A DNA stretch of 64,000 nucleotides from Paenibacillus piscarius (GTDB lineage Bacteria > Bacillota > Bacilli > Paenibacillales > Paenibacillaceae). The DNA is taken from the NCBI RefSeq assembly GCF_022234545.1, contig NZ_JAIEUI010000026.1:35825-99824 (forward strand), given 5' to 3'. Below the pieces are notes generated by a model. That model was not told the origin of the DNA, made no database searches, and saw only the letters and a program-made list of their open reading frames with translations. Shown one piece after another: positions 29,114 through 37,929 of this stretch. Every line of letters begins with the position of its first letter. The first letter of the stretch is position 1. The translations under genes were made by a program, and so were the position numbers.

Positions 29114-30207
29114 GCCTCTACGCAGAGCTGCCGACACCTGCTGTAATTATTGATATGGATATTATGCAGCGCAACATTGACGGGATGGCCCGGCGGCTGA
29201 AGGCCTGCGGAATTCAACACCGCCCGCATATCAAATCGCATAAATCGGCGGCGATTGCCCAGATGCAGCTTGCGGCAGGGGCCATCGGCATTACGACAGC
29301 CAAGCTGGCGGAGGCTGAGGTGTTTGCCGCCGCAGGTGTGGAGCCGATTCTGATTGCTTATCCGCTGATCGGTGCGGATAAGCTGGAGCGGTTCGCTGCG
29401 CTGCACATGAAGTGCAGGGTGATCACTACGGTTGACAGCCTCTCTGGAGCTGAAGGTCTGTCGGAAGTCGGCCTGCGGACCGGGAAGCCGATTGAAGTGC
29501 TGATTGAAATCGACGGCGGGCTGCACCGGGGCGGCCGGCAGGCCGGCGAAGACGCCCGGCAGTTTGCTTTAACGGTCCAGGCATTGCCGGGCATCCGCAT
29601 CTCCGGGCTGATGGGGTATTTCGGGACGATCTATCAGAATAGAGGCGAGGCGGCTTTCAGCGAAGCTGCCCGTGCGGAAGCTGCGCTGATGCTGGAGACT
29701 GCCGCGCTGTTCAGAGAGGCCGGGCTGCCGGTGGATATCATCAGCACCGGTTCTTCGCCCGCTGCCCTGATGTGCCGGGAGCTTAACGGGGTGACGGAGG
29801 TGCGTGCGGGGAACTATGTGTTGTGGGATGCCTCCGGTGTGGGGATGGGGCTTGCTTCTGAAGAGGATTGCGCACTGCGCGTGATTGCGACTGTAGTCAG
29901 CACCCCTCTGCCCGGGCGGGCGACGATCGATGCCGGAACCAAGAGCCTGACCAGCGACAAGGCCCACGGGCGTGACGGCTTCGGAATCATTGTGGGGTAT
30001 CCGGAGGTTAGGCTGGCTGCACTGAACGAGGAGCACGGCTTCCTCCAGTATGACCCGCTTGCTGAGCTGTTTCAGATCGGGGACCGGGTTGAGATTATCC
30101 CGAACCATTCCTGCGTCATTCCGAATCTTCATGACCGTGTAGCCGGTGTCCGTAACGGCCGGTGGGCGGAATGGATTGCGGTGGATGCCCGGGGTTGCAA
30201 TACGTGA
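29110..30207 (+). CDS. D-serine dehydratase/D-threonine aldolase-like PLP enzyme
   Basis: 365 aa, ATG 29110 overlapping the ridA stop. It is a fold-type III (alanine-racemase-like barrel) PLP enzyme of the DSD1/D-threonine aldolase family. The N-terminal LPTPAVIIDMD leads to RPHIKSHKS, where Lys42 is the expected PLP lysine. A C-terminal metal site is visible as NHSC (His333, Cys335) in IIPNHSCVIPN. As I recall, His-x-Cys is the zinc pair of eukaryotic D-serine dehydratase, while D-threonine aldolases use His-x-Asp, so dehydration of a D-beta-hydroxy amino acid is favoured. Such a reaction makes 2-aminoacrylate, the substrate of the RidA encoded just before it. The exact substrate is not known. 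Confidence 0.82.
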   Translation: MSLYAELPTPAVIIDMDIMQRNIDGMARRLKACGIQHRPHIKSHKSAAIAQMQLAAGAIGITTAKLAEAEVFAAAGVEPILIAYPLIGADKLERFAALHMKCRVITTVDSLSGAEGLSEVGLRTGKPIEVLIEIDGGLHRGGRQAGEDARQFALTVQALPGIRISGLMGYFGTIYQNRGEAAFSEAARAEAALMLETAALFREAGLPVDIISTGSSPAALMCRELNGVTEVRAGNYVLWDASGVGMGLASEEDCALRVIATVVSTPLPGRATIDAGTKSLTSDKAHGRDGFGIIVGYPEVRLAALNEEHGFLQYDPLAELFQIGDRVEIIPNHSCVIPNLHDRVAGVRNGRWAEWIAVDARGCNT

Positions 30208-30262
30208 CGGCGGGCTGGCCGGCAGGGGAGAACTTTCGTTCGAAGCGAAGATTCAGTGTGCT

Positions 30263-30449
30263 CCTAACGGACCTGAGAGACCCTATTCCCAGGAAAACGC
30301 CACTTTTTGCGGTTTAGCAGACTGAGTGGACCTTAACATCTCTTTACGAGATGTTTAAGAGTAGAAATTCCAAGAATAAGCACCATGGGGTCCGTTACTT
30401 TGCCCAAGTGGTGATTTTCATCCGGGATAAGCGCGTCTCAGTCCGTTAC
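30263..30449. repeat. Degenerate intergenic repeat cluster with GTCCGTTAC boxes
   Basis: The 378-base gap after the PLP enzyme gene holds no gene that I can support. GTCCGTTAC occurs at 30390 and again at 30441, exactly 51 bases apart, and the inverted box TAACGGACC is at 30265. A GGACCT motif recurs at 30269 and 30328. It looks like remnants of a dispersed repeat. The 64-codon frame at 30351-30545 has no family resemblance or ribosome site. Confidence 0.55.
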
Positions 30450-30585
30450 GCCGGGCCAAACGCCTTAACAAACAACTCCCATCTTTATCTGGGAACGGCA
30501 CTTGAAGGGGGGAGCTCCATTCCTGTACTCCTTCAGGCATTATAGAACTAAACCAGCATGGAAGATGACATGAAGGATGACAGAA

Positions 30586-31806
30586 ATGACTGGTATGGAA
30601 AAGGAGCGTGGCCTTTCTATGGGACAGGTGGAGATCGATCCCGCAGAAATTACCCGGGTACTGCAGGAACTGGTGGCGATTCCAAGCGTTAATCCGGCCT
30701 TTGAAGGGGGCTGCGGAGAGGCGGGGGTCGCTGAGTATGTGAAGCGGTACCTTACGGAGCAAGGAATTCCCTACACCGAGCAGCCTGTCCAGCCTGGCCG
30801 CAGCAACATTATAGGGATGCTTCCGGGGACAGAGCCGGGTCCGGCTCTGCTGCTGGAGGCGCATATGGATACCGTTCAGACCACAGGGATGATCATTGAA
30901 CCGTTCGCTGGTACCGTGATGGACGGGAGGCTGTACGGGCGCGGTGCCTGCGATACCAAGGGCTCGCTGGCGGCGATGCTGGTCGCCATGGCAACGCTGA
31001 AGCGCAGCGGCCTGCCGTTGCCGGTGGGTGTACATCTCGCGGCTGTCGTAGATGAGGAATACCGGTATACCGGCGTCAGCAGGCTGGCAGCTGCAATCAG
31101 CGCAGGGGAGCTGAGCTATTGCGGAGCCGTTGTCGGGGAGCCGACGGGCTTGCACCGGGTAACCGCCCATAAGGGCTGTGTCCGGTTCTACATTGATGTG
31201 CACGGCAAGCCCGGCCATAGCTCCGAGCCGGATACAGGCGTCAATGCAATTGAGCAGATGGCCGGGGTGATCCGTTATCTGAAGGAAGAGATTGCCCCTG
31301 CCTATGCGCTCCAGAAGCATCCGCTTACTGGAGCACCGACGCACTGCATCAGTGAGATTAGCGGCGGAGCTGCGCCCAATACCATACCGGGCAGCTGCCG
31401 TATTACCGTTGACCGGCGGACCGTTCCAGGCGAGGAGCCGCTGGAGGTCTGGCAAGGCTTCAAGGAGAAGCTGCAGGAGCTGGAGCGCCATACGCCGGGA
31501 TTGCAGCTTACCGTACAGAAGCCGTTCATTATCGACTATGCGCTGGAGACCTCCGGCAGCCATCCGCTGGTGCGCCAGCTGGCTGCGGCGGTTGCTCAGT
31601 TTGCGGAAGGCCGCCAGGAGTATGGGGCCGCTTATGGAACGGATGCCAGCAAGCTGGCCCGTGCTGGCGTACCGGCGGTTGTTTTTGGCCCCGGGCAGAT
31701 CAGCCTGGCGCATACGGAGGACGAATGGGTGCCAGTCGAGGAGTTAGTCTCCGCAGCTTCGGCGCTTGCCGGGCTGGTACTACATTATAGAAGGGATGGG
31801 ATGTGA
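30586..31806 (+). CDS. M20-family metallopeptidase/deacylase
   Basis: About 406 aa. The start is unsettled. ATG 30586 has AAGGA at 8 bases; ATG 30619 has AAGGAG at 12 bases; ATG 30577 has nothing. The M20 signature is complete: HMDTVQ near residue 96 (first metal ligand and the Asp behind it), GRGACDTKGSLAAML with the bridging Asp, DEEYRYTGV with the catalytic Glu and its neighbour, VGEPTG, then a dimerisation lid starting HKGCVRFYIDVHGKPGHSS. It resembles acetylornithine deacetylase/DapE-like enzymes, which remove an acyl group or amino acid from an amide. No signal peptide. In this locus it may release an N-acyl or peptidyl group from the imported compound; that is inference. Confidence 0.87.
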   Translation: MTGMEKERGLSMGQVEIDPAEITRVLQELVAIPSVNPAFEGGCGEAGVAEYVKRYLTEQGIPYTEQPVQPGRSNIIGMLPGTEPGPALLLEAHMDTVQTTGMIIEPFAGTVMDGRLYGRGACDTKGSLAAMLVAMATLKRSGLPLPVGVHLAAVVDEEYRYTGVSRLAAAISAGELSYCGAVVGEPTGLHRVTAHKGCVRFYIDVHGKPGHSSEPDTGVNAIEQMAGVIRYLKEEIAPAYALQKHPLTGAPTHCISEISGGAAPNTIPGSCRITVDRRTVPGEEPLEVWQGFKEKLQELERHTPGLQLTVQKPFIIDYALETSGSHPLVRQLAAAVAQFAEGRQEYGAAYGTDASKLARAGVPAVVFGPGQISLAHTEDEWVPVEELVSAASALAGLVLHYRRDGM

Positions 31807-31807
31807 C

Positions 31808-32866
31808 ATGAGTATAGTCAAAATAGGCATCGTGGGGGTAGGCACCATCTCCGAGCTTCATCTGAATGCATACCGGAGTAACCCGCATGTGCAGATTTGC
31901 GCGGTATGCGATCTGAATGAGGAGCGGGCTAAGCAGGCCGCCGACAAGTATGGGGCGACCAAGACCTACACCAGCTACCAGGAGATGTTCGCGCATGCGG
32001 GCATTGATGCGGTCAGCATCTGCACCTGGAACAACACCCATGAGGACATCGCCGTTGCGGCCGTTCAGGCCGGAATCGACGTGCTGCTGGAGAAGCCGCT
32101 GACCACCACCGTTGAATCGGCGCTGCGGATGGAAGAAGCCGTGAACAAGTCGGGGCAGATTCTGCAGGTAGGCTATGTGCGGCGGTACGACAATAACGCG
32201 CAGCTTGTCAAGCAGTTCACAGAACTTGGGGAATTCGGCTCCTTCTACTATGCCCGCGCCTCCAGCATCCGCCGGATCGGCAATCCCGGCGGCTGGTTCG
32301 CGGACAGGTCGCGTTCCGGCGGCGGGCCTGTCATTGATATCGGCGTTCATGTCGTGGATCTGTGCTGGTATCTGATGGGCCGGCCCAAGGTGAAGTCTGT
32401 CTCCGCCAATACGTACTATCAGCTCGGCAACCGTGCGAATGTACAGCATCTGGCCGCTTACCGGGCTGCTGATTATGATGCTGCCGCGAGCTCGGTCGAG
32501 GATATGGCCAATGCGCTGATCCGCTTCGAGGGCGGGGCTTCCCTGATGCTTGATGCCAGCTTCACCCTCCATGCCAAGGAGAACAAGACAGCGATTCAGC
32601 TTTATGGGGACAAAGGCGGTGTTGAAGTCGACCCGGTGTTGTCCTTCACCACAGAGCGGAATAATACCATACTCAATACCACACCGCAGACGACACATCC
32701 CGGATTTCATCTGGATTCTGCCTTCCAGAATGAGATTGACCATTTCATTGAATGTGTGCAGCAGCGCCGTGAGCCGCTGAGTCCGGTAGCGGACGGCGTA
32801 GAGATCATGCGTATGCTGTGCGGGATATACGAATCGGCGGAGCTTGGGAAGGAAATTATTTTTTGA
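31808..32866 (+). CDS. Gfo/Idh/MocA-family sugar oxidoreductase
   Basis: 352 aa; ATG 31808 starts one base after the M20 stop, with AAGGGATGG upstream; the open frame begins earlier at 31766 inside the M20 gene. Rossmann motif GIVGVGTISELHLNAY at residue 7, EKPLTTTVESA with the conserved Lys near 99, and GGPVIDIGVHVVDLCWYLMG near 175 place it in the Gfo/Idh/MocA family of NAD(P)-dependent sugar or inositol dehydrogenases. Cytoplasmic. It is followed at 15 bases by a TIM-barrel epimerase, the commonest partner of this family in keto-sugar routes. Confidence 0.92.
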   Translation: MSIVKIGIVGVGTISELHLNAYRSNPHVQICAVCDLNEERAKQAADKYGATKTYTSYQEMFAHAGIDAVSICTWNNTHEDIAVAAVQAGIDVLLEKPLTTTVESALRMEEAVNKSGQILQVGYVRRYDNNAQLVKQFTELGEFGSFYYARASSIRRIGNPGGWFADRSRSGGGPVIDIGVHVVDLCWYLMGRPKVKSVSANTYYQLGNRANVQHLAAYRAADYDAAASSVEDMANALIRFEGGASLMLDASFTLHAKENKTAIQLYGDKGGVEVDPVLSFTTERNNTILNTTPQTTHPGFHLDSAFQNEIDHFIECVQQRREPLSPVADGVEIMRMLCGIYESAELGKEIIF

Positions 32867-32881
32867 AGGAGTGATCATCGT

Positions 32882-33739
32882 ATGAAGCTTGGCGTCAGCA
32901 CTTACAGCTTATATAAAGCGATTCAGAGCGGAGAGATGGATGTTCTGGATGTTATCGAATGGACGGCAGCGGCAGGCGGGGAGCATGTGGAGCTCGTGCC
33001 GATCGGCTTCGATCTGCACCAGCAGGACGGACTTGCCGAACGAATCCGCACCAAAGCGGATGAATGCGGCATCGCGCTGTCCAATTATGCGGTCCGCGGC
33101 AATCTGATTACAGACAGTGAAGCGGCCTATCAGGCCGAGCTGGCCCGGCTGAAGACGGAGGTGGACATGGCGGCCCGGCTCGGCGTGAAGCTGCTGCGCC
33201 ATGATGCGGCCACCCATCCGGATACCTCCATCAGGCATTACCGGAGGCAGTTCGCCCGGCTGACGGAAGGCTGCCGGGAGATTGCCGATTACGCGGCAGG
33301 CTTCGGCATTACCACCAGTGTGGAGAACCACGGCTATTTCCTGCAGACCAGCGACCGTGTGCTCGGACTGGTGGATGCCGTCGACCGGGACAACTTCCGC
33401 ACCACACTGGATGTAGGCAATTTCGTATGTGCAGATGAGGACCCGCTGGCGGCCGTCCTGAAGAATGCACCGTATGCTTCCATGGTGCATTTCAAGGATT
33501 TCTACATACGGCCGGGAGACCGTGATCCCGGCGGCGGCTGGTTCCGCAGCGCCGCCGGGCGTTATCTGCTGGGTGCCGTTGCCGGGCATGGCGATCTGGA
33601 GCTGGCGGCTATTACAGCGGCCGTCAAGAACTCCGGCTACGACGGATATATCTCCATCGAATTTGAAGGGCGCGAGGAATGCAAGGCAGGAACGCAGCTG
33701 GCGCTGGAGAACGTCCGTAAGCTGTGGGAGCAGGCATAG
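32882..33739 (+). CDS. Sugar phosphate isomerase/epimerase (AP-endonuclease 2-like TIM barrel)
   Basis: 285 aa; ATG 32882 follows GAAGGAG. The IolE/xylose-isomerase-like TIM barrel is recognised from LGVSTYSLYKAI, HVELVPIGFDL, the metal-site stretch TTSVENHGYF (Glu near residue 142), TTLDVGNFVCADEDP, MVHFKDFYIRPGD and the final GYDGYISIEFEGREE. These supply the Glu, Asp, His and Glu ligands of the family's divalent metal. It probably interconverts a keto-sugar made by the dehydrogenase upstream. The product cannot be named from sequence alone. Confidence 0.9.
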   Translation: MKLGVSTYSLYKAIQSGEMDVLDVIEWTAAAGGEHVELVPIGFDLHQQDGLAERIRTKADECGIALSNYAVRGNLITDSEAAYQAELARLKTEVDMAARLGVKLLRHDAATHPDTSIRHYRRQFARLTEGCREIADYAAGFGITTSVENHGYFLQTSDRVLGLVDAVDRDNFRTTLDVGNFVCADEDPLAAVLKNAPYASMVHFKDFYIRPGDRDPGGGWFRSAAGRYLLGAVAGHGDLELAAITAAVKNSGYDGYISIEFEGREECKAGTQLALENVRKLWEQA

Positions 33740-33784
33740 GCGAGCGCTTCGCTCCCTGCCAAACGATAAGAAACGGGGATGGAT

Positions 33785-36700
33785 ATGAACATACTGGTAT
33801 TTTACGACGATACATTTCCTTATTCGGGTGACAGGCCATCCCGCAGCATTCTTGAAGGAATTGGTCAATGGGCCACGGTGTCGGATGCGTCTAATCTGGC
33901 GGAATACCTCCGGGCCGGCGGATGGGATGCGCTGGTTCAGCTGCATGGCCCCTATTTCCCGAAGGCAGCGTGGAATGAAATCCATGCGTATCTGCTGGGC
34001 GGCGGCGGGCTGCTGCATACCGGCGGGGTTCCGTTTCGTGAGCCGGTGTCGGTGTCAGCAGGAGCCGGCGGCTGGAAGGTGGAGCGTCCGCAGGTGGCTT
34101 ACCACCAGCTGCTGAACATTCATGATGCGCTGGCCGTCAGCCCGGCTCCGGTCGCTACCTTCAAGGCTTCCTCCGAATACCCGCTGCTGGAGAATTACGA
34201 GGAGCTGTTCACAGTCAAACCTACCTGGGGACTGACGCTGCACCCCACCAAGACCAGCGATATCCCCGAGGAGATGGGCGCCTGCGGCCCGATGGATATG
34301 TTTATCTATCCGCTGCTGACCGGGGTGGACCGTACCGGTCGGGAGCGCTCCGCTCCGGTTGTTCTGCTGGAGCTGTATAAGGGGGACTATGCCGGGAGCC
34401 GGTGGATATTGATCAACCAGGAGCTGGATGAACATTTTTGGAGCAAGGAAGGGGCTGCCCTGCTTCGCGAGCTGGCGGAGTATACCGCCCAAGGCGCAAC
34501 AGAAATATGGCTGAAGAGCAGCTTCGCCTCCTATGAGCCGGGAGAGCAGGCGCTCTTGACCTTGCAGCTGCAAGCGTTATCGCGTACTTCTGCGCCGGAG
34601 GCTAAATGGCAGTTCAGGCTGGAGGTCAGCCGGGACGGAAGCGACGATGTGCTGTGGGCAGCGCAGGCTGAGCTGAACGCCGGACCGGCCGCACCGGATT
34701 TGCAGTTTGTGCGTTTGCCGGTTCCGCTGCGGCTGGAGCCTGGCCTGTACCGTGTACACTGTGCTGCGGAATCCTCGCGCGGTGAACGGCGGATGCTGAA
34801 GCAGGCCTTCTGGGGAATGGACCGGGCGCTTCTGCAGAGCGGGGAGCCGCTGCGCGCGGGCCGCGATTATTTCACCCGGTGCGGCAAACCGGTGCCGATC
34901 GTAGGCATGACCTACATGACCTCGGATGTCTCACGGAAATTCCTGCAGCTGCCGAATGTGGAGCGGTGGGAGGCGGATATGGCGGAGATGAAGCGGGCCG
35001 GGATCAATCTGCTCCGCACCGGAATCTGGACCGGGTACCGGATGATCATGTTCGCGGACGGCCATGCCGCCGAAGATGTGCTGCGTGCGGTGGATGCCTT
35101 CGTACTGACCGCCAAGCGCCATGAGCTGGAGGTAACGTTCACCTTCTTCTCCTTCGCGCCGGAGGCGTGGGAAGGGGAGAATCCTTATCTGGACCCGCGG
35201 TCTGTCGAGGCCCAGAAACGGTTCATTGCCTCCATCGTCTCCCGCCAGAAAGGGACAACCAATGTGCACTGGGACCTGATCAATGAGCCGTCGCTGTTTC
35301 ACCCGCGCCGTGTATTTGAAGGGCCGTACACAGCCGGAGACCGCTTCGAGCAGGCGTCATGGAGCGAGTGGCTGAGGGTAAAATATAACAATGACATCGC
35401 TGCGCTTCAGGAGTGCTGGAATATGACGCCCGGCCAGCTGCCTTCCTTCGAGGCAGCCCAGGCGCCGGACCCGAATGACACGTACTTCCAGAGTGTAGTG
35501 CAGCCGAAGAAGTGGCTGCGCTGGACGGATTATTCCTTGTTCAGCATGGATATGCATAACCGCTGGGCCTCCGCGCTGATCGCCACGATCCGCCGCTCTG
35601 ACCCGGCCCACCTGGCAACCGTGGGCCAGGATGAGGGCATCTGCTCGCAGCGGCCGTCCCCGTTCTTCTATGCGGAGACGGTGGATTATACAACGGTGCA
35701 TACCTGGTGGCAGATGGATCACCTCGGCTGGGACGGGATCTTCACCAAGACGCCGGATAAGCCGAATCTGATTCAGGAGACCGGCATTATGCATGTCCAG
35801 CGTCCCGACGGTATCGCCAAGCGGACGGAAGAGGAGCTGCGCAACATTCTGGAGCGCAAATACGCTTATTCCTTCTCGACAGGCGGTGCGGGTGCGGTGC
35901 AGTGGATCTGGAACACCAATTACTTCATGAATAACGCCAATGAGTCCAATATCGGCGCCTTGCGTGCCGACGGCACCCAGAAGCCGGAGGCGGATGTGTC
36001 CTATGATTTCGGCAGCTTCATGGCGGAGATCGCCGGGCTGTTCGAGTCGCGGGAGCTGGAGGAGATTGCGGTGGTCTACCCGTTCTCGAATGATTTCTCG
36101 AACCGCAAGCTGGCCTTCGAGGCTACCACCCAGGCCGTGCGGGTATTGGCCTTCGGCATGAATGTACACCCGCGCGGAATCGGCGAATATCATCTGGAGG
36201 CCTTGCAGCGCCATCCGGCGAAGCTGATTATCGTGCCAAGCGCGCATAACTTCGCAGATGAAGCCTTCAGTCAGCTGCTGGAGCTGGCCCGGGAGGGCAG
36301 TACCGTGCTATGGAGCGGCCCGCTGCGGCTGGATGAGCATTGGGGACCCGCTGGTGAGCGTCTGCGTGAGGAGCTGGGCGCGCTTGAGCATGGCAATATC
36401 CTGCGCGAGGAGATGCTGAAGATAGGCGGGGAGCATTTCCCGGTAGCCTTTGGCCAGAAGAAGATCGGCGCTCTGGCCGTGGAACGGCCCGCCGGAAGCC
36501 GCGGAGTGCAGGGAGTGCGGGAAGTGCAGGGAGTACAGGAAGCCCAAGAGGTGCAGGGTGCGCAGGAAGTGCTGGAGGTTGCCATTGGTGCGGGCAAATT
36601 CCTGTACTGCCCGCTGCCCGTGGAGCTGAATGAGCGCTGGGAGCCGATTCAGGCGCTGTATGCCTCAGCAATAAGCGCCGCCGGCATCGAGCCGGAGCTG

Positions 36701-36952
36701 GACTGGCTGCAAGGGGGAGAGCTGCCGGGCGTTTACGGGCGCAAGCTGGCTTTTGCGGGCGGGAGCCTGTACATCTTCGTGTCCGAATTCGGCAGCGATG
36801 CCGGGATTAAGGTGAGTGATCCTAAGCACGGTACAACGTATGCCTTCACGCTGGAGCGGGAGCGGACTGTGATGTTCGCCGTCGGTCTGGACGGGCAGTT
36901 GCTTGCAGTCTACCGTCCGCAGCAGGTGCAAATCCGGGTGGATTTGCCGTAA
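33785..36952 (+). CDS. Clan GH-A (GH42/GH5-like) glycosidase, multidomain
   Basis: About 1056 aa. ATG 33785 is preferred over ATG 33779 because GGGG at 33775-33778 then has usable spacing. No signal peptide, so probably intracellular. The N-terminal 100 residues (LVFYDDTFPYSG, LLGGGGLLHTGG) look like a flavodoxin/ThuA-type domain. A beta-rich segment follows (about 240-340), then a TIM barrel from about 360 with Glu501 in LINEPS (acid/base position) and Glu665 in LIQETG (nucleophile position), 164 residues apart, as in GH-A beta-galactosidases. Next comes a Rossmann-like domain (about 770-880) like the trimerisation domain of GH42, and a small C-terminal beta-domain. A low-complexity insert lies at about 906-932. 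Its substrate is probably a beta-glycoside delivered by the transporter; the precise family is uncertain. Confidence 0.8.
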   Translation: MNILVFYDDTFPYSGDRPSRSILEGIGQWATVSDASNLAEYLRAGGWDALVQLHGPYFPKAAWNEIHAYLLGGGGLLHTGGVPFREPVSVSAGAGGWKVERPQVAYHQLLNIHDALAVSPAPVATFKASSEYPLLENYEELFTVKPTWGLTLHPTKTSDIPEEMGACGPMDMFIYPLLTGVDRTGRERSAPVVLLELYKGDYAGSRWILINQELDEHFWSKEGAALLRELAEYTAQGATEIWLKSSFASYEPGEQALLTLQLQALSRTSAPEAKWQFRLEVSRDGSDDVLWAAQAELNAGPAAPDLQFVRLPVPLRLEPGLYRVHCAAESSRGERRMLKQAFWGMDRALLQSGEPLRAGRDYFTRCGKPVPIVGMTYMTSDVSRKFLQLPNVERWEADMAEMKRAGINLLRTGIWTGYRMIMFADGHAAEDVLRAVDAFVLTAKRHELEVTFTFFSFAPEAWEGENPYLDPRSVEAQKRFIASIVSRQKGTTNVHWDLINEPSLFHPRRVFEGPYTAGDRFEQASWSEWLRVKYNNDIAALQECWNMTPGQLPSFEAAQAPDPNDTYFQSVVQPKKWLRWTDYSLFSMDMHNRWASALIATIRRSDPAHLATVGQDEGICSQRPSPFFYAETVDYTTVHTWWQMDHLGWDGIFTKTPDKPNLIQETGIMHVQRPDGIAKRTEEELRNILERKYAYSFSTGGAGAVQWIWNTNYFMNNANESNIGALRADGTQKPEADVSYDFGSFMAEIAGLFESRELEEIAVVYPFSNDFSNRKLAFEATTQAVRVLAFGMNVHPRGIGEYHLEALQRHPAKLIIVPSAHNFADEAFSQLLELAREGSTVLWSGPLRLDEHWGPAGERLREELGALEHGNILREEMLKIGGEHFPVAFGQKKIGALAVERPAGSRGVQGVREVQGVQEAQEVQGAQEVLEVAIGAGKFLYCPLPVELNERWEPIQALYASAISAAGIEPELDWLQGGELPGVYGRKLAFAGGSLYIFVSEFGSDAGIKVSDPKHGTTYAFTLERERTVMFAVGLDGQLLAVYRPQQVQIRVDLP
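36502..36583 (+). repeat. In-frame tandem microrepeat within the GH-A gene
   Basis: Variants of the 6-base to 15-base units GTGCAGG, GAAGTG and GTACAGGAAG run in tandem, encoding a string of VQG, VRE, VQE and AQE triplets. The frame is kept, so the insert is tolerated. It looks like replication-slippage growth of a linker between the Rossmann-like and C-terminal domains. Confidence 0.75.
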
Positions 36953-36989
36953 ACTGGAGACATCGAGCGAAGAGAAAGGGTGAACGATA

Positions 36990-37856
36990 ATGAGGTTGGG
37001 CTTATCCAACAAAATCGGTGTGATCGCCGACAGCTTCGGCCGGGATTTGCGCAGCAATCTGCGGATGGCCAAGGAGATCGGAGCAGAAGGTGTTCAGCTC
37101 TGGGCGATTCAGGGCGAGATGGACCCGGCCGGACTGACGGCGCAGGACCGCAAGGCGATCAGGACTTATCTGGCGGAGCTGAAGCTTGAGCTGTCTGCGC
37201 TTTGTGCAGATTACGGCGGCCAGGGCTTTAAGAATCCGGCGGAGAACGGCTGGAAAATCAGCAGGTCGAAGCAGGCGCTCGACCTTGCGCTGGATTTGGG
37301 CTGCCATATCGTTACGACACATATCGGAATTGTGCCGGAGGACCCCGGCGCTCCGGAATATGCGGTGTTGCAGGAGGCTTGCAATGAGCTGGCGGTATAT
37401 GCTTCCGAACGCGGCGGTTATTTCGCCATTGAGACAGGGCCGGAGCCTGCCGCCCGGCTGAAGTCCTTCCTGGATTCGCTTGACGCCAAGGGAGTCGCCG
37501 TAAACTTCGACCCGGCAAATATGGTCATGGTGACAGGCGATGACCCGGTCCAGGGGGTCTACACTTTGCGGGACTATATCGTGCATACGCATGTCAAAGA
37601 CGGTGTGAGACTGCGCGAGATCGATCCGCATGAGGTATATGGCGTGCTGGATCATGAACGGATTGCCGTGATGGGGGAAGGCGGAGCGGGCTTCCGTGAG
37701 GTTCCTCCGGGAGAGGGGAGTGTGGATTTCCCCGCTTATTTCGCCGCCCTCCAGGATATTGGGTATAAGGGATATCTGACTGTGGAGCGAGAAGTCGGCA
37801 ACCGCCCCGAAGAAGACATCGCCGCCGCCGTGAGATTTATCAGACAGTTCCGGTAA
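36990..37856 (+). CDS. Sugar phosphate isomerase/epimerase (TIM barrel)
   Basis: 288 aa; ATG 36990 follows AAAGGGTGAACGATA. Second TIM-barrel epimerase of the locus, distinct from the one at 32882. Motifs: MRLGLSNKIGVIADSF, GAEGVQLWAIQGEM, VTTHIGIVPED (His near residue 112), FAIETGPEPAARL (metal-ligand Glu near 149), AVNFDPANMVMVTGDDP (Asp near 174), VHTHVKDGVR (His) and YLTVEREVG (Glu near 271). Fits the IolE/IolI/xylose-isomerase-like superfamily. It is the last gene of the catabolic run and ends at a terminator. Confidence 0.9.
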   Translation: MRLGLSNKIGVIADSFGRDLRSNLRMAKEIGAEGVQLWAIQGEMDPAGLTAQDRKAIRTYLAELKLELSALCADYGGQGFKNPAENGWKISRSKQALDLALDLGCHIVTTHIGIVPEDPGAPEYAVLQEACNELAVYASERGGYFAIETGPEPAARLKSFLDSLDAKGVAVNFDPANMVMVTGDDPVQGVYTLRDYIVHTHVKDGVRLREIDPHEVYGVLDHERIAVMGEGGAGFREVPPGEGSVDFPAYFAALQDIGYKGYLTVEREVGNRPEEDIAAAVRFIRQFR

Positions 37857-37929
37857 GCGTGGCAGGCATCCGGCGGAGATGGTGATAAAGAAACTGCCTG
37901 GAAGAAGCAATATTGTGTTCAACCATAAG

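Noticed and set aside
29110..30207. Assignment as alanine racemase
   Set aside because: The barrel is shared, but RPHIKSHKS and the C-terminal His-x-Cys metal motif point to the DSD1/D-threonine aldolase family.
30351..30545. 64-codon ORF in the gap before the M20 gene
   Set aside because: It spans degenerate repeats, has no ribosome site and no family-like sequence.
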